64,000 bases of DNA, taken from Cohaesibacter intestini. Lineage in GTDB: Bacteria; Pseudomonadota; Alphaproteobacteria; Rhizobiales; Cohaesibacteraceae. Made by a program: the position numbers and the translations under genes. The stretch spans positions 310,001-374,000 of the forward strand of contig NZ_QODK01000001.1 of the NCBI RefSeq assembly GCF_003324485.1, written 5' to 3'. Of the stretch, positions 1 to 9,936 are shown piece after piece. How positions within the stretch are numbered: the stretch's first letter is position 1; the number at the start of each line of letters is the position of its first letter. The notes under the pieces were generated by a model. The model saw only the letters and a list, made by a program, of their open reading frames with translations. It did no database searches and was not told the origin of the DNA.

Positions 1-21
1 TATTAATTGCTCTACTCACCT

Positions 22-684
22 TCAGGCAAGGACATAGGCACGCAGAGCATCAAAATGGGAGAAGGAAAAAGTGTGTGGCAGGCTTTCCAGTGGGGCCTTG
101 CGATAGCCTTCACTATAGAGCGCAAAAGCGGGACCTGCGACACGCGCGGTCTCTGCATCGACTTCGCTATCGCCAACATAGAGGCACTGATCGACGCTCA
201 GATTGCCATCCCCCAGAGCAGAAAGGGTGGTCAGCAACGGCTCGGCTGCGGGCTTGCGCTGGGGCAGGCTGTCGCCACCAATCACTTTGCCAAAATAGTG
301 TGCCATATCCAGTTCCTTGAGGATCGACAAGGTCTGGGCTTCTGGCTTGTTGGTGCAAAGGCCCATCGGGATGCCCGCCTCGGCCAGCGCATCAAGGCAA
401 TCGCGGACGCCGGGATAAAGGGTGGTACGCCCGGTCAGAGCGGCATTGTAATGATCGAGAAACGCCTTGATGAAGCTTTTCTGGCTGGCCTCATCCAGAG
501 GCAGGTCAGTGGCCTTGGAGATCCGTTCCACCAGATTGGCAACGCCATTGCCAACAAAGGACCTGATCGTCGGCAGGTCCAAAGGTGATTTGCCCTGATC
601 CTGCAACAACTTCTCGGATGCCCCATGAAGATCTGGAACACTGTCGATCAGGGTTCCGTCGAGATCAAAAATAACTGCCTTCAT
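22..684 (-). CDS. gph: phosphoglycolate phosphatase (HAD family)
   Basis: A 220-residue HAD-superfamily phosphatase, expected to hydrolyse 2-phosphoglycolate in the cytoplasm. Motif I DLDGT is at residues 7-11 with both aspartates present. Motif II is the TN pair at 111-112, the motif III lysine is K144 in QRKP, and the acidic motif GDSEVD is at 171-176. The length fits the Gph/CbbZ family. A purine-rich GGAAG lies just before the ATG. It is the last gene seen of a minus-strand series after fbp and the cbbY-like gene, so it probably serves phosphoglycolate from Rubisco oxygenation or DNA repair. The gene is complete; what follows lies outside the window. The exact substrate is inferred from family and context. 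Confidence 0.87.
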   Translation of the reverse strand: MKAVIFDLDGTLIDSVPDLHGASEKLLQDQGKSPLDLPTIRSFVGNGVANLVERISKATDLPLDEASQKSFIKAFLDHYNAALTGRTTLYPGVRDCLDALAEAGIPMGLCTNKPEAQTLSILKELDMAHYFGKVIGGDSLPQRKPAAEPLLTTLSALGDGNLSVDQCLYVGDSEVDAETARVAGPAFALYSEGYRKAPLESLPHTFSFSHFDALRAYVLA

Positions 685-715
685 GGTCTTCCTTTCCTTT
701 GTCAGCGGGCTCTTT

Positions 716-1414
716 TCACGGTCCCGCCTTTCCCGTCGTGATGGCCAGAATATGATCGGGCTTGATATGATCGGACACCCAGTCGGCGGCGCTCAGATCA
801 TCTTGCTGGCAATATAGGCTCGGCGTGGCATATACCGCCAGCCCCGCAGCCTTGGCCGACGCGATGCCCGACTGGCTGCCTTCAAAGGCAAGACATTCTT
901 GAGCGGTCAGGCCCAAGCGATCAAGCGCCAAATCATAGAGATTGGACTCGGGCCCCTTATGGCCCATATCCTCACAGGCCGCAACGACTTCGAAGATTTC
1001 ATCCGCCTCTTGCCCCCAGCAAGAGCGGCACAGGGCCTCTACATGGGGGCGCTTGGCGGTGGTGGCAATGGCCAGCCGCAAGCCCCGATGCAAGGCATGG
1101 GCGATCAACTCCTTCACCCCGGCCCGCAACGACAACAGGCCCTCGGACAGCAGATCACGGTAGCGGCGCATCTTGGCCTTGTAGATGGCACGGATTTCCG
1201 GGTCTTGCAGGGTGCGCAGACCATTGGGATGAGCTTTTTGATAGGCCCGCATCCGTTCCTTTCCACCGGTGATGCGCAGCAGTTTGTGGTAGGTCTCTTT
1301 CGACCAGTACCAGTCGAGGTGAAAGAACTCGAAGGTGTCATTGAAAGCGCGACGATGCGCCTCCTCGGTTTCCGCAAGGATCCCGTCGACGTCGAAAATC
1401 AGTGCCTTGATCAT
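716..1414 (-). CDS. cbbY: CbbY-like HAD hydrolase
   Basis: A 232-residue HAD hydrolase. Motif I is DVDGI with the cap beginning AETEEAHRRAF, which matches the CbbY group, whose characterised members dephosphorylate xylulose-1,5-bisphosphate, a Rubisco inhibitor. I chose the ATG at 1414 because GGGGGAACT precedes it directly; a TTG at 1426 would add four residues. It lies 30 bases before gph and 88 bases after fbp on the same strand. The last motif I position is Ile rather than the usual Thr (DGI instead of DGT), which is seen in CbbY-type proteins. The sugar-phosphate substrate is inferred from similarity and neighbours. Confidence 0.82.
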   Translation of the reverse strand: MIKALIFDVDGILAETEEAHRRAFNDTFEFFHLDWYWSKETYHKLLRITGGKERMRAYQKAHPNGLRTLQDPEIRAIYKAKMRRYRDLLSEGLLSLRAGVKELIAHALHRGLRLAIATTAKRPHVEALCRSCWGQEADEIFEVVAACEDMGHKGPESNLYDLALDRLGLTAQECLAFEGSQSGIASAKAAGLAVYATPSLYCQQDDLSAADWVSDHIKPDHILAITTGKAGP

Positions 1415-1474
1415 AGTTCCCCCCAATTGCCACCCTGCTTGACGCTCTGTCTGATGGATATGGTAAAGTTTCTC

Positions 1475-1490
1475 GCCCTCAAAAGAGGGC
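1475..1490 (-). other. intercistronic hairpin between fbp and cbbY
   Basis: GCCCTC and GAGGGC form a perfect 6-bp stem around a 4-base A/T loop in the 88-base gap between fbp and the cbbY-like gene. No T-run follows it on the minus strand, so it is more likely an mRNA processing or stability element than a terminator. Confidence 0.35.
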
Positions 1491-1502
1491 CAAAAGGTGA
1501 GG

Positions 1503-2564
1503 TTATCGTCGGTCTGATGGCACCACGCCGGACAGACGGTCGAGTTCCTCGTCGGACATGGCGTGATAGTCCACGACCCGCGTCACATTGTCCGCCGACC
1601 CAAAAACATAAGCGGTGCGCACATGCAGTTTGGGTGCGGTCAGGGACAGAATGTCATTGACACTGTCGGTTGCCCGCCCACCGGCCTGTTCAACCAGAAA
1701 GGCGATTGGCGCGGCTTCGTAGACCATCCGCAACCGGCCTGCGCCATAGCCATCACGCTGGTCGGACGGATAGAGAAAAATCCCACCCCGGCTCATGATG
1801 CGATGGGTCTCGGCCACCAGAGAGGCAATCCAGCGCATGTTGAAATTGCGCCCCTTGGGGCCTTCAACCCCGGCCATGCAGCCATCGATGTAGGTGCGCA
1901 CGGGCTTGGTCCAGTGGCGATAATTGGACGCATTGATGGCATATTCCGACGAAACCGAAGGGATCGTCACATTCTCTCGTACCAGACAGAAACGGCCACT
2001 GTCAGGATCGAGAATGTAGAAATGCGTGCCGTTGCCGAAGGTGATCATCAGTCCTGTCTGTGGCCCATAGATGACATAGCCTGCGGCAATCTGTTCATGG
2101 CCGGGGCGCAGAATGCTGGCCTCGGCATCGGCCTTGGCGTCAAACAGCGAAAAAATGGTGCCAATGGAGACATTGACGTCGATATTGCCCGAGCCATCAA
2201 GGGGATCGATGGCAATTGCCACCGCACCGTCCGGGTCGAGGGGCAGGATGTCTTCCTGTTCCTCGGAGGCATACCAGCGGACATTGGCAGTGCTGAGCGC
2301 AGCGCGAAACAGGTCATCGGCGATGACATCAAGCGCTTTTTGCCCATCTCCGTCGCTGTTCATCTCGCCGACTTCCGTGCCCAGGGCCTGTTCCAGAGGC
2401 CCCTTGGCAATGATGCGAGAGACATCACGCGCCGCTCCACACAGGGCGTCTATGGTGGCGAACAACGCGGCGGGAATGCCGTCGGCTGCGATATTGTGAT
2501 CCGGTTTCTGTTGAGGCGTCAACATGTTCCCATAAACTCCCACTTGACGGGTTGGTTCTTTCAT
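1503..2564 (-). CDS. fbp: class 1 fructose-1,6-bisphosphatase
   Basis: A 353-residue class 1 fructose-bisphosphatase, hydrolysing fructose-1,6-bisphosphate to fructose-6-phosphate in gluconeogenesis and the Calvin cycle. The metal-binding acidic motif DPLDGSGN is at residues 120-127 and the SEEQE segment at 100-104; the length is normal for the family. The ATG at 2564 gives the longest reading; an internal ATG at 2525 (MLTPQQ) is possible because neither has a strong ribosome binding site. The divergent CbbR-type regulator 59 bases away and the CbbY/Gph genes downstream suggest this is the cbbF form of a cbb operon. No Rubisco or phosphoribulokinase gene is visible in the window. Confidence 0.92.
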   Translation of the reverse strand: MKEPTRQVGVYGNMLTPQQKPDHNIAADGIPAALFATIDALCGAARDVSRIIAKGPLEQALGTEVGEMNSDGDGQKALDVIADDLFRAALSTANVRWYASEEQEDILPLDPDGAVAIAIDPLDGSGNIDVNVSIGTIFSLFDAKADAEASILRPGHEQIAAGYVIYGPQTGLMITFGNGTHFYILDPDSGRFCLVRENVTIPSVSSEYAINASNYRHWTKPVRTYIDGCMAGVEGPKGRNFNMRWIASLVAETHRIMSRGGIFLYPSDQRDGYGAGRLRMVYEAAPIAFLVEQAGGRATDSVNDILSLTAPKLHVRTAYVFGSADNVTRVVDYHAMSDEELDRLSGVVPSDRR

Positions 2565-2623
2565 CCCACAGTTTCAACGAAAGAAAAATTTAAAAATTTC
2601 TATCTCATCTTAAAGAAAATCGA
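2565..2623. promoter_or_regulatory. divergent fbp/cbbR control region
   Basis: This 59-base spacer between fbp (minus) and the LysR gene (plus) is very AT-rich, with an A/T block near 2585-2600 that offers several T-N11-A matches of the kind LysR-type regulators bind. Such matches are common in AT-rich DNA. The assignment rests mainly on the divergent arrangement. Confidence 0.4.
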
Positions 2624-3550
2624 ATGCAGAAGATCAATGCAGTGACCTTGAAGCAGTTGCGGGCGCTTCGACACGTGGCCGCAGAGGGATCGATTTCCAG
2701 TGCGGCGGCCGAGCTTGGTTTGACCGCCCCTGCTGTTCATACCCAGATCCGTAACCTCGAGAAAGCCCTAGATTGCGCAATTCTCGAACAGTCTGGTGCC
2801 TTTGGCGCCCGCTTCACACCGGAAGGGCAAGTGATGCTGGAAGTGGAGACGCAGATCAGCGCCAGCCTGACCAACGGTCTGGAGCGCATCCGCTCGCTGC
2901 AGCATGGCCAGAGCGGGTTGGTGGTGCTCGGTGTGGTCAGCACGGCGAAATATTTCGTCCCTGGCCTTGTCGCCCAGATCAACCGGGCCTTCCCCGAGAT
3001 TGATGTCATCCTGAAGGTTGGCAACCGACAGGAAATCCTGCGGGAGCTCAATGACAGCAGTCTCGACCTGATCATCATGGGACGGCCGCCCAGAAGCCCG
3101 ATCAACATAGCCTACAATATTGGTCCCCATCCCCATGTCATGGTGGCCTCCAGTGACAATCCCCTTAGCCATCGCCGCGATATTCCGGCGATGGATCTTC
3201 TGGCCGAGACCTTCCTTGCGCGGGAAGAAGGATCGGGCACCCGGTTGCTGATGACCCGCTATCTGGACCGGATCGGCGAGGGCGTGCCCTATCGGATGAT
3301 CGAGATGGGATCGAACGAAACCATCAAACAGGCGGTGATGGCCGATCTGGGTGTGGCGATGATTTCACAGCATACGGTGACCGAGGAAATTCGGTCAGGG
3401 CGGCTGGTGGCGCTGGACGCGCCGGAGCTGCCAATGACCCGGCAATGGTATGTGCTGCATCGCGAGGATCTGACGATCTCCAAGACGACGGAAACCGTGC
3501 TTGATTTTATTCTGGCGCAGAATGCCGCGTTTCTGCCAAGGCTCGATTGA
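2624..3550 (+). CDS. cbbR: LysR-type transcriptional regulator (CbbR-like)
   Basis: A 308-residue LysR-type regulator. The winged helix-turn-helix covers about residues 8-66 (SAAAELGLTAPAVHTQI is the recognition part) and the rest is a type 2 periplasmic-binding-like co-inducer domain. The start is the ATG at 2624; a GTG six codons later would remove MQKINA. It is divergent from fbp, cbbY and gph, the standard position of CbbR, which senses Calvin-cycle or reductant metabolites such as NADPH or phosphoenolpyruvate in known cases. The CbbR identity is inferred from sequence style and context; another LysR subfamily cannot be excluded. Confidence 0.8.
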   Translation: MQKINAVTLKQLRALRHVAAEGSISSAAAELGLTAPAVHTQIRNLEKALDCAILEQSGAFGARFTPEGQVMLEVETQISASLTNGLERIRSLQHGQSGLVVLGVVSTAKYFVPGLVAQINRAFPEIDVILKVGNRQEILRELNDSSLDLIIMGRPPRSPINIAYNIGPHPHVMVASSDNPLSHRRDIPAMDLLAETFLAREEGSGTRLLMTRYLDRIGEGVPYRMIEMGSNETIKQAVMADLGVAMISQHTVTEEIRSGRLVALDAPELPMTRQWYVLHREDLTISKTTETVLDFILAQNAAFLPRLD

Positions 3551-3821
3551 CCGTCCACGACCCTTCTCCCCGTCATACGGTCCAACAGTTTCAAAGGCTT
3601 AAAAGCGCCATTTTGTCCCTGATACGGGTCTTTGGCGGATTAGGCTTCTGTTAACGATATGCTCAGGCTTGTTTGTTAAGCTTGCCTTGTCCGGGTCAAA
3701 GATTTTGCCTATATCATGGGTTCAGTCTTGTCATGGTCACCATGGATTACGGCAAATCGCCCCTATCCTACGGGGGCATTTTGCTTTAGGAATCGGGACT
3801 GGGTGCTGGAGTGTATTGAGT

Positions 3822-5762
3822 ATGCCATTTGGTCCAAAAGGGAATCGGCTTGATAGCCGCTGCCGTGCTTTCGCGGCGGTGCGCTCACGGCTGTCCGCAC
3901 CAGCGCTAGCCTTGTTGCTTGCAAGCACCGGCCTCTCGGCCCCCGCACAGGCCTTTGAATTTCTCGGGTTCAATTTCGGGTCCGAAGACAAGAGCGCTAA
4001 AGAACAGGATATTCCCGATCCGGTCTCCTATCAGGCCGCTATGGCTGGCATAGAAGGGGACCGCAAGGCGGCGCTCAAAGACGCCTCTGTCCTCATAACC
4101 AAACAGGAACAGCCTGTCTCGGGCACGACCGGATTGCTGGTTCGGGCGCGCTCGGACCAGAAACGATTGATTGGTGCCCTCTATCAACAGGGGCGCTATG
4201 GCGGGGTTGTCGAGATCCGGGTCAATGGCCAGCCTTATGAGGATGTGCCGCTGGATGCCGACCTTCAAGCCCATGGCCCTGCGCAGGTGGAAATTAAGGT
4301 GCAGGAAGGCCCGGAATTTCGCTTTGCTGCGCCAAAGGCGAGCCTGAGCGACGGCACGCCGATTGCCCTTGCGGACTATGGCATCATCGAGGGCAAGATT
4401 GCCTTGTCCGAGCAAGTGCTTGAAGCGGAAGACGCGATCGTTGCGCATTATCGACGCGCAGGCTATCCGTTGGCCAAAATCAGCCAGCGCCAGCTCGAAG
4501 CCGACCATGATCGTAACCTGCTCGATGTTTCACTTGAAGTGGAAACCGGCCCGCAGGCACGACTGGGTGCCGCGCAGATATCCGGGTCCAAAAGCGTCGA
4601 TGCAACCTTCATTCGCCGTCAAGCCGATGTACCCGAAGGGACGCTTTACACACCCGAGGCCATTCAGGCGACGGCCAAGCGGCTGCGGGCGCTTGGGGTG
4701 TTTGACAGCGTGATTGTCAAGACCGCCGATGAGGTTGGCCCGGATGGTACTGTGCCGGTGCTGATTGACGTCAAGGAACGCAAGATGCGCACGCTGGGCG
4801 CCGGGGTCACGGTGGGCAATACCGATGGCATCGGCCTTGAGACCTTCTGGACCCATCGCAACATTTTTGGCCGTGCGGAAACCCTGCGCATCGAGGGGGG
4901 CGTTGCCCGAATCGGGCAAAATGATTTCGACCAGCTCGACTATGATGCCGCGGTTCTGTTCGCCAAGCCCGGTGTCATTGGCCCGGCCAGCACCTTTGAT
5001 GCCAAGCTGAGCGTTAAAATCGAGAATCCCGATGCCTTCCACAAGCGCGCCATCAGCGGCGAGGTCGGCATTCGACAGCAAATGTCAGATGAATTGTCCG
5101 GCCGCATCGGCATCAATGTGGAATATGCCCGGGTCAAGGACAGCACAAGCTCCCAGACGAGCCTGCTGACAGCCCTGCCGATGGAGTTGAGCTGGGACAA
5201 TCGCGACAACAAGCTCGACCCGACCGAAGGCTTTCAGGTGCTGCTCGAGGCAGAACCGACCATCAGCGCCAGCGATGACGTGCACTTTTTCAAGATCGGT
5301 GCCACCGCGACCGCCTATTATGCGCTTGATGAGGCCAAACGCTTCGTGCTGGCAGGCAAGATCGCCGCCGGGTCGATCATCGGGGCCAACAAGAGCGATA
5401 TTCCGGCCGACCGCCGTTTCTATACCGGTGGTGGTGGCTCGATCCGTGGCTATGCCTTTCAGGCGGCTGGCCCACGGGATGCCGCCAACAAGCCATCCGG
5501 CGGGCGTTCCTATGCGCTTGTCTCGGTGGAAGGGCGCATGCGGGTGACCGACACGATCGGTCTTGCGGCGTTTGTCGATACGGGCGGCAGCTTCAATTCG
5601 ACCCTGCCCGGCAAGGATGGCGACTATTATACCGGCGTCGGAGCCGGGATCCGCTATCTCACCCCTGTTGGCCCATTGCGGCTGGATGTGGCTGTTCCTT
5701 TGAAGAAAATCAAAGGCGAGCCACAATATGGTGTTTATTTGGGGTTAGGTCAGGCCTTCTGA
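3822..5762 (+). CDS. tamA: TamA, outer-membrane translocation and assembly protein (Omp85 family)
   Basis: A 646-residue Omp85-family outer-membrane protein that pairs with TamB to insert or transport autotransporters and envelope components. A basic N-terminus and hydrophobic stretch end in the signal cleavage motif APAQA at about residue 44. POTRA-like domains follow (about 110-300), then a beta-barrel ending in the aromatic terminal residue of GLGQAF. RGYAF in the barrel is close to the conserved Omp85 loop motif (V/I)RG(Y/F). I chose the ATG at 3822 because it directly precedes the signal peptide; in-frame sequence upstream (from 3669) has no signal-like character. tamB follows 113 bases downstream. 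Confidence 0.93.
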   Translation: MPFGPKGNRLDSRCRAFAAVRSRLSAPALALLLASTGLSAPAQAFEFLGFNFGSEDKSAKEQDIPDPVSYQAAMAGIEGDRKAALKDASVLITKQEQPVSGTTGLLVRARSDQKRLIGALYQQGRYGGVVEIRVNGQPYEDVPLDADLQAHGPAQVEIKVQEGPEFRFAAPKASLSDGTPIALADYGIIEGKIALSEQVLEAEDAIVAHYRRAGYPLAKISQRQLEADHDRNLLDVSLEVETGPQARLGAAQISGSKSVDATFIRRQADVPEGTLYTPEAIQATAKRLRALGVFDSVIVKTADEVGPDGTVPVLIDVKERKMRTLGAGVTVGNTDGIGLETFWTHRNIFGRAETLRIEGGVARIGQNDFDQLDYDAAVLFAKPGVIGPASTFDAKLSVKIENPDAFHKRAISGEVGIRQQMSDELSGRIGINVEYARVKDSTSSQTSLLTALPMELSWDNRDNKLDPTEGFQVLLEAEPTISASDDVHFFKIGATATAYYALDEAKRFVLAGKIAAGSIIGANKSDIPADRRFYTGGGGSIRGYAFQAAGPRDAANKPSGGRSYALVSVEGRMRVTDTIGLAAFVDTGGSFNSTLPGKDGDYYTGVGAGIRYLTPVGPLRLDVAVPLKKIKGEPQYGVYLGLGQAF

Positions 5763-5875
5763 TACGGGGTTGGTTCGTCTTCATCGGACGCCGTGCCCAA
5801 GAGATGCTTCGCGTGTGAATGCGTGGACTTGTCGCTGCAACCTGTCACCAGAGATCATGACAATTCGGGGATTAG

Positions 5876-8800
5876 ATGAAAGCTGCTTCCTTCTGGCAAA
5901 GTGTCCGACCTTGGCTCAAGCGTGGTCTGATCGCCGTTGCTGCGTTGTTTTTGCTGATCGGACTTTCCGTCGCGGGTTTACTGGGCACCGGAGCGGGACG
6001 ATCTTTCAGCGCCGATCTGATCAATCGCTTAGCCAGTTCCGAGGATCAACGGATCGAGATTACCGGGCTTGATCGCCTGATTGGCGGCGTTCGCATCAAA
6101 GGCCTGACGCTGGCTGATCGCGACGGCGTTTGGTTGGAAGCGTCCGATTTCACCTTCACCTACAGCCTGTCGGATCTCTTGTCCCTGCGGCTCTCCTCGG
6201 ACCAGTTGAGCCTTGGCCGTCTGGTGGTGCATCGCGCGCCGATCAGTGCAGCGCCCGACCCTGCCCCCGCCTCGGATGGACCATTGATTCCCGACCTCCC
6301 CGCCCTGCGAGCCCGAATCGAGCAAATTGCCATCTCGGAAATCGTTCTTGGTGAAGACCTGCTGGGCAAGCCAGCAAACCTGTCTTTGGCCGGGCACTTG
6401 ACGATGGAGGATGCTCCGCTGCATGTCAGTGGCGCACTGAGCGTGGCACATCGCGACCAAGGGGACGGAGCGATCAAGGCCAGCTGGGATTTTCTGCCGT
6501 CCGAGAACAAACGACAGATGGCGCTGGAGCTGGATGAACCACGCGGCGGCTTGGCCGCCCGACTGCTGGACATGGCCGCGCTGCCTGCTGTGCGCCTGTC
6601 CTTGCGCGGCGACGGTCCTGCAGAGGACTGGCGCTCCAAACTGTCCGTATCGCTTGACGGCACCGCAATTGTCGAAGGTGGCCTGACAGCACAGCTGACC
6701 AATGAGGCAAAGCAGATCCAAGCCGCATTGACTGGCAATCTTGCGCCCTTTGTTCCCGGCCAGTTGGTGCCATTGGTGGCAGGGAAAAGCCAATTGACGC
6801 TGGAGGCCAAGGAACAGGATCAGGTTATCACCCTGTCAACCTTCGACTTTGCCTCTGACCTTGCCCATGTCAGCGCCTTTGGAACGGTGGATCTGGCCAA
6901 TCAACAGCTTGATGTCTCCTCGGAACTTGCCTTGGGGCAGGATGGGCTCGCCATATCTTTCCAGATACCCGATGCTGCGCCGGTCCTTGTCGAACCGATT
7001 GCCTTGGCAATGCGGATGCAAGGCCCGCTGACGAAAGCCCGTTTCCGGGCGCAACTGGCCGCAGAACGCATTGCCCAGGGCGCTCTGGTGATCTCTGAGA
7101 CAAAGGCGGATTTGGTCGGCTCCGACATTGATTTTCAGGCAGGACAAGGCGCCCTGACGGCCAAGTTGACTGTGGCATCCCTCAAGACCGGAACCGCGCA
7201 GGCAGACTCCCTGCTTGAAGGACCGATCCAACTGACGGCTGCGGTCAGTCTGGCTGATGGCAATCTGTCGATTGCCCAAAGCCAATTGAAGGGCCAACAT
7301 CTCGCCGCCGAGGTTGCTGGCACGGTGGCACAGGACGAACTGGCACTTGAAGGACAGGCGAATGTAAGCGGACTTCGTCGCATCGATCCGCAACTGGCTG
7401 GAAGGCTTCTGGCCAAATTCTCGACCAGTGGCCCCCCCGCAGACCCCGCTGTTTCCCTCAATGTAACCGGTCAGGATGTGGCCATTGCCGGCAAAGCGGT
7501 CGAAGACCTCATCTTGACGCTGACGGCGGATGCAGCCCCGACGCTGACGCTGGACATGTCTGGGCGCTATGACGACGCCCCCTTGTCGGTCAGCTCTCGG
7601 GTGACCAGCGACGAGACGGGTGACATTGCGATCAAGGATGTGAGCATCAAGGCACCGGGCGCGGATATTTCCGGTGCTCTGACGGTGTCACCTCAAGGGA
7701 TTGCCGCTGGCGAGCTGAGCGTCAATGTCGCCGCGCTCGACAAACTCGGTCCCTTGCTCTTGCAACCTGATCTGAAAGGCAGCGTCACAGGCACCCTCAA
7801 CCTCAATGAACAAGGCGGCAAGCAGGCCGTGTCACTGGCAGCCCGTGCCCCTGATATCAGCCTGCCCGGTGTGCGGCTGGTCAGTCTGGATCTCAATGGC
7901 AGTCTGTTCGATCCCGCAGGCACACCGGCCACCAAGCTGACCGCACGCCTTGACCAACTGACAGCAGGCGGTGAAACCCTGCGTGGCCTCGAAGCCAAGA
8001 TCGACGGATCCGGTGGGCAACTGCCTTTCACGGCCCGTGCCAGTTTGTCCGGTCAGCCTTTGGGGCTGGATGGTACATTCCTGCAGGAAGATGGCCAGAT
8101 GGCTCTGGCGCTCAACCGCTTGCAAGCCAGTTGGAAGGGCATTGCCGTCAAACTGACGGAAGCCACGCAAATCGACCTGAGCAACGGCGCACGCTTCATC
8201 AAGCCGCTCACCCTGTCAATCGATGGCGGACGCGCGACCCTGACAGGCGCCGCCGCCGATACGCTTGATCTGACCCTGTCGGTTGCGCAATTGCCTTTGT
8301 CGATTGCCGACAAGGTTGCCAAGACGGGAGAAGCGATCTCTGGCTCCTTATCGCTGGAGGCCAAAGTGTCTGGGGCATCGTCGAACCCGCTGGTGCGCTG
8401 GACGGGAACAGTGTCAGGCCTCAGCGCCCGGACCATGCGCAACACGGGAACCCCTGCCCTTGGCATTCAAAGCGAGGGGCAGTTTCAGGGCAGCAGCATC
8501 GTGATGAAAAACCGCATCACCGGTGGCGGGGCCGATCTTAGCCTTGCCGGGCTGGTGGCTCTGGAGCCGCAGCGGCTTGATCTCGACGTCAAAGGCGGTT
8601 TGCCTTTCGGCCTTGCCGCCAGAGCTCTGGCTGATGCGGGAATCCGGCTGGACGGCAATGCCCGGATCGAGGCAAAGATCAAAGGATCGCCGTCCGCCCC
8701 GGATGTTTCAGGCCTGATCCGCACCAATGGAGCACGGTTGATCGAATTGTCCTCGGGCGTGGTGGTGCGCGATCTGTCCGGTCAGATCGTGCTAGGAAAA

Positions 8801-9880
8801 CAGCAGGCACGGCTTGAATCCTTCACAGGCCGGTTGGGCAAGGACGGGACCTTGAAGCTCGGCGGGACAATCGGCATCGATCCACAGCAAAGCCTGCCCG
8901 TTGATATCAAACTGAGCTTGCGCGATGGGGCCTTCAAGCATGAAGATATTTTGACAACCCAGTTCAATGCAGATCTGGCTCTCAAGGGAGCACTGGCAGG
9001 CGCCTCGGTGTTGACTGGAACGATCAATCTTTCCAGCACGGAAATTTCCATCCCGGAAAGCCTGCCGGGCAGTATTTCCCCGGTGGCGGTGGAGCATGTG
9101 AACGCCACTGGCAAAGTGGCAGAGCAGGCCAAACGCTTCAAGCCAAAGGAAGAGGCCGGTGCGTCGCAGGGCTCCTCCATCGGACTTGACCTCCTGATCG
9201 CCTCGCCACGGCGGATCTATGTGCGCGGTCGCGGGCTTGATACCGAAATGGGCGGCACCATCCGGATAACCGGCACGACCGACAGCCCCAACCCGGTTGG
9301 TTCGGTGTCGCTTCTGCGCGGGCGAATGGATCTTCTCTCCCGCAGGCTCGATTTTGACAGTGGCACAGTCACCTTCGCGGGCAGCCTTGATCCGGCGCTC
9401 GATTTCAGCGCCACCACCACAAATGCCGGGGGCAGTTATACCCTGAGCGTCGGCGGCTATGCGTCTTCGCCGGAGATCGCCCTCTCCTCCTCGCCAAGTT
9501 TGCCACAGGACGAAATTCTGGCGCAGATTTTCTTCAATGAGAATATCAGCGATCTGTCGCCGATCCAGCTGGCGCAACTGGCCAATGCGGTGGCGACCTT
9601 GAGCGGGGCGAATTCCGGCCCCGGTCTGGTGGACCGGCTGCGCAGTCTGGCAGGCATCGACAATATCGATGTGAAATCGGACGCAGAGACCGGGGAGACA
9701 ACCGTCGGGGTTGGCCGCTATCTCAATGATCGCACCTACATCAACGTGGAAAAGGGTGCGACCAGCAACTCGGGCAAGGTGACGATCGATCTGGAAATCA
9801 CCAACCAACTCAAGGCGCGGGGAGAAGCGGACGTGACCGGCAAGTCGAAAGCAGGGATTTTCTTTGAACGTGACTATTGA
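5876..9880 (+). CDS. tamB: TamB, translocation and assembly module inner-membrane protein
   Basis: A 1334-residue TamB/AsmA-like protein. One N-terminal membrane segment (about residues 17-38) anchors a long periplasmic body rich in short beta-strand repeats, and the C-terminal DUF490/TamB domain covers roughly the last 350 residues. Such proteins bridge the periplasm as a hydrophobic groove and work with TamA, and they are also implicated in phospholipid transport to the outer membrane. The ATG at 5876 is preceded by GGGGATTAG. The length is typical for alphaproteobacterial TamB. It lies directly behind tamA, the usual two-gene order. Confidence 0.93.
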   Translation: MKAASFWQSVRPWLKRGLIAVAALFLLIGLSVAGLLGTGAGRSFSADLINRLASSEDQRIEITGLDRLIGGVRIKGLTLADRDGVWLEASDFTFTYSLSDLLSLRLSSDQLSLGRLVVHRAPISAAPDPAPASDGPLIPDLPALRARIEQIAISEIVLGEDLLGKPANLSLAGHLTMEDAPLHVSGALSVAHRDQGDGAIKASWDFLPSENKRQMALELDEPRGGLAARLLDMAALPAVRLSLRGDGPAEDWRSKLSVSLDGTAIVEGGLTAQLTNEAKQIQAALTGNLAPFVPGQLVPLVAGKSQLTLEAKEQDQVITLSTFDFASDLAHVSAFGTVDLANQQLDVSSELALGQDGLAISFQIPDAAPVLVEPIALAMRMQGPLTKARFRAQLAAERIAQGALVISETKADLVGSDIDFQAGQGALTAKLTVASLKTGTAQADSLLEGPIQLTAAVSLADGNLSIAQSQLKGQHLAAEVAGTVAQDELALEGQANVSGLRRIDPQLAGRLLAKFSTSGPPADPAVSLNVTGQDVAIAGKAVEDLILTLTADAAPTLTLDMSGRYDDAPLSVSSRVTSDETGDIAIKDVSIKAPGADISGALTVSPQGIAAGELSVNVAALDKLGPLLLQPDLKGSVTGTLNLNEQGGKQAVSLAARAPDISLPGVRLVSLDLNGSLFDPAGTPATKLTARLDQLTAGGETLRGLEAKIDGSGGQLPFTARASLSGQPLGLDGTFLQEDGQMALALNRLQASWKGIAVKLTEATQIDLSNGARFIKPLTLSIDGGRATLTGAAADTLDLTLSVAQLPLSIADKVAKTGEAISGSLSLEAKVSGASSNPLVRWTGTVSGLSARTMRNTGTPALGIQSEGQFQGSSIVMKNRITGGGADLSLAGLVALEPQRLDLDVKGGLPFGLAARALADAGIRLDGNARIEAKIKGSPSAPDVSGLIRTNGARLIELSSGVVVRDLSGQIVLGKQQARLESFTGRLGKDGTLKLGGTIGIDPQQSLPVDIKLSLRDGAFKHEDILTTQFNADLALKGALAGASVLTGTINLSSTEISIPESLPGSISPVAVEHVNATGKVAEQAKRFKPKEEAGASQGSSIGLDLLIASPRRIYVRGRGLDTEMGGTIRITGTTDSPNPVGSVSLLRGRMDLLSRRLDFDSGTVTFAGSLDPALDFSATTTNAGGSYTLSVGGYASSPEIALSSSPSLPQDEILAQIFFNENISDLSPIQLAQLANAVATLSGANSGPGLVDRLRSLAGIDNIDVKSDAETGETTVGVGRYLNDRTYINVEKGATSNSGKVTIDLEITNQLKARGEADVTGKSKAGIFFERDY

Positions 9881-9936
9881 CGCCTGAGACGCGTCTGACA
9901 AGCGTTGCGAACAATCCGCTCACTCCGGTGCCCAGC

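Noticed and set aside
3750-3785. Hairpin GCCCC/GGGGC before tamA as a terminator
   Set aside because: Short stem and no proper T-run; it lies just before the tamA start without a clear role.
9881-9936. Palindrome AGACGCGTCT between tamB and the binding-protein gene as a terminator
   Set aside because: No T-run on either strand and too short a stem for confidence.
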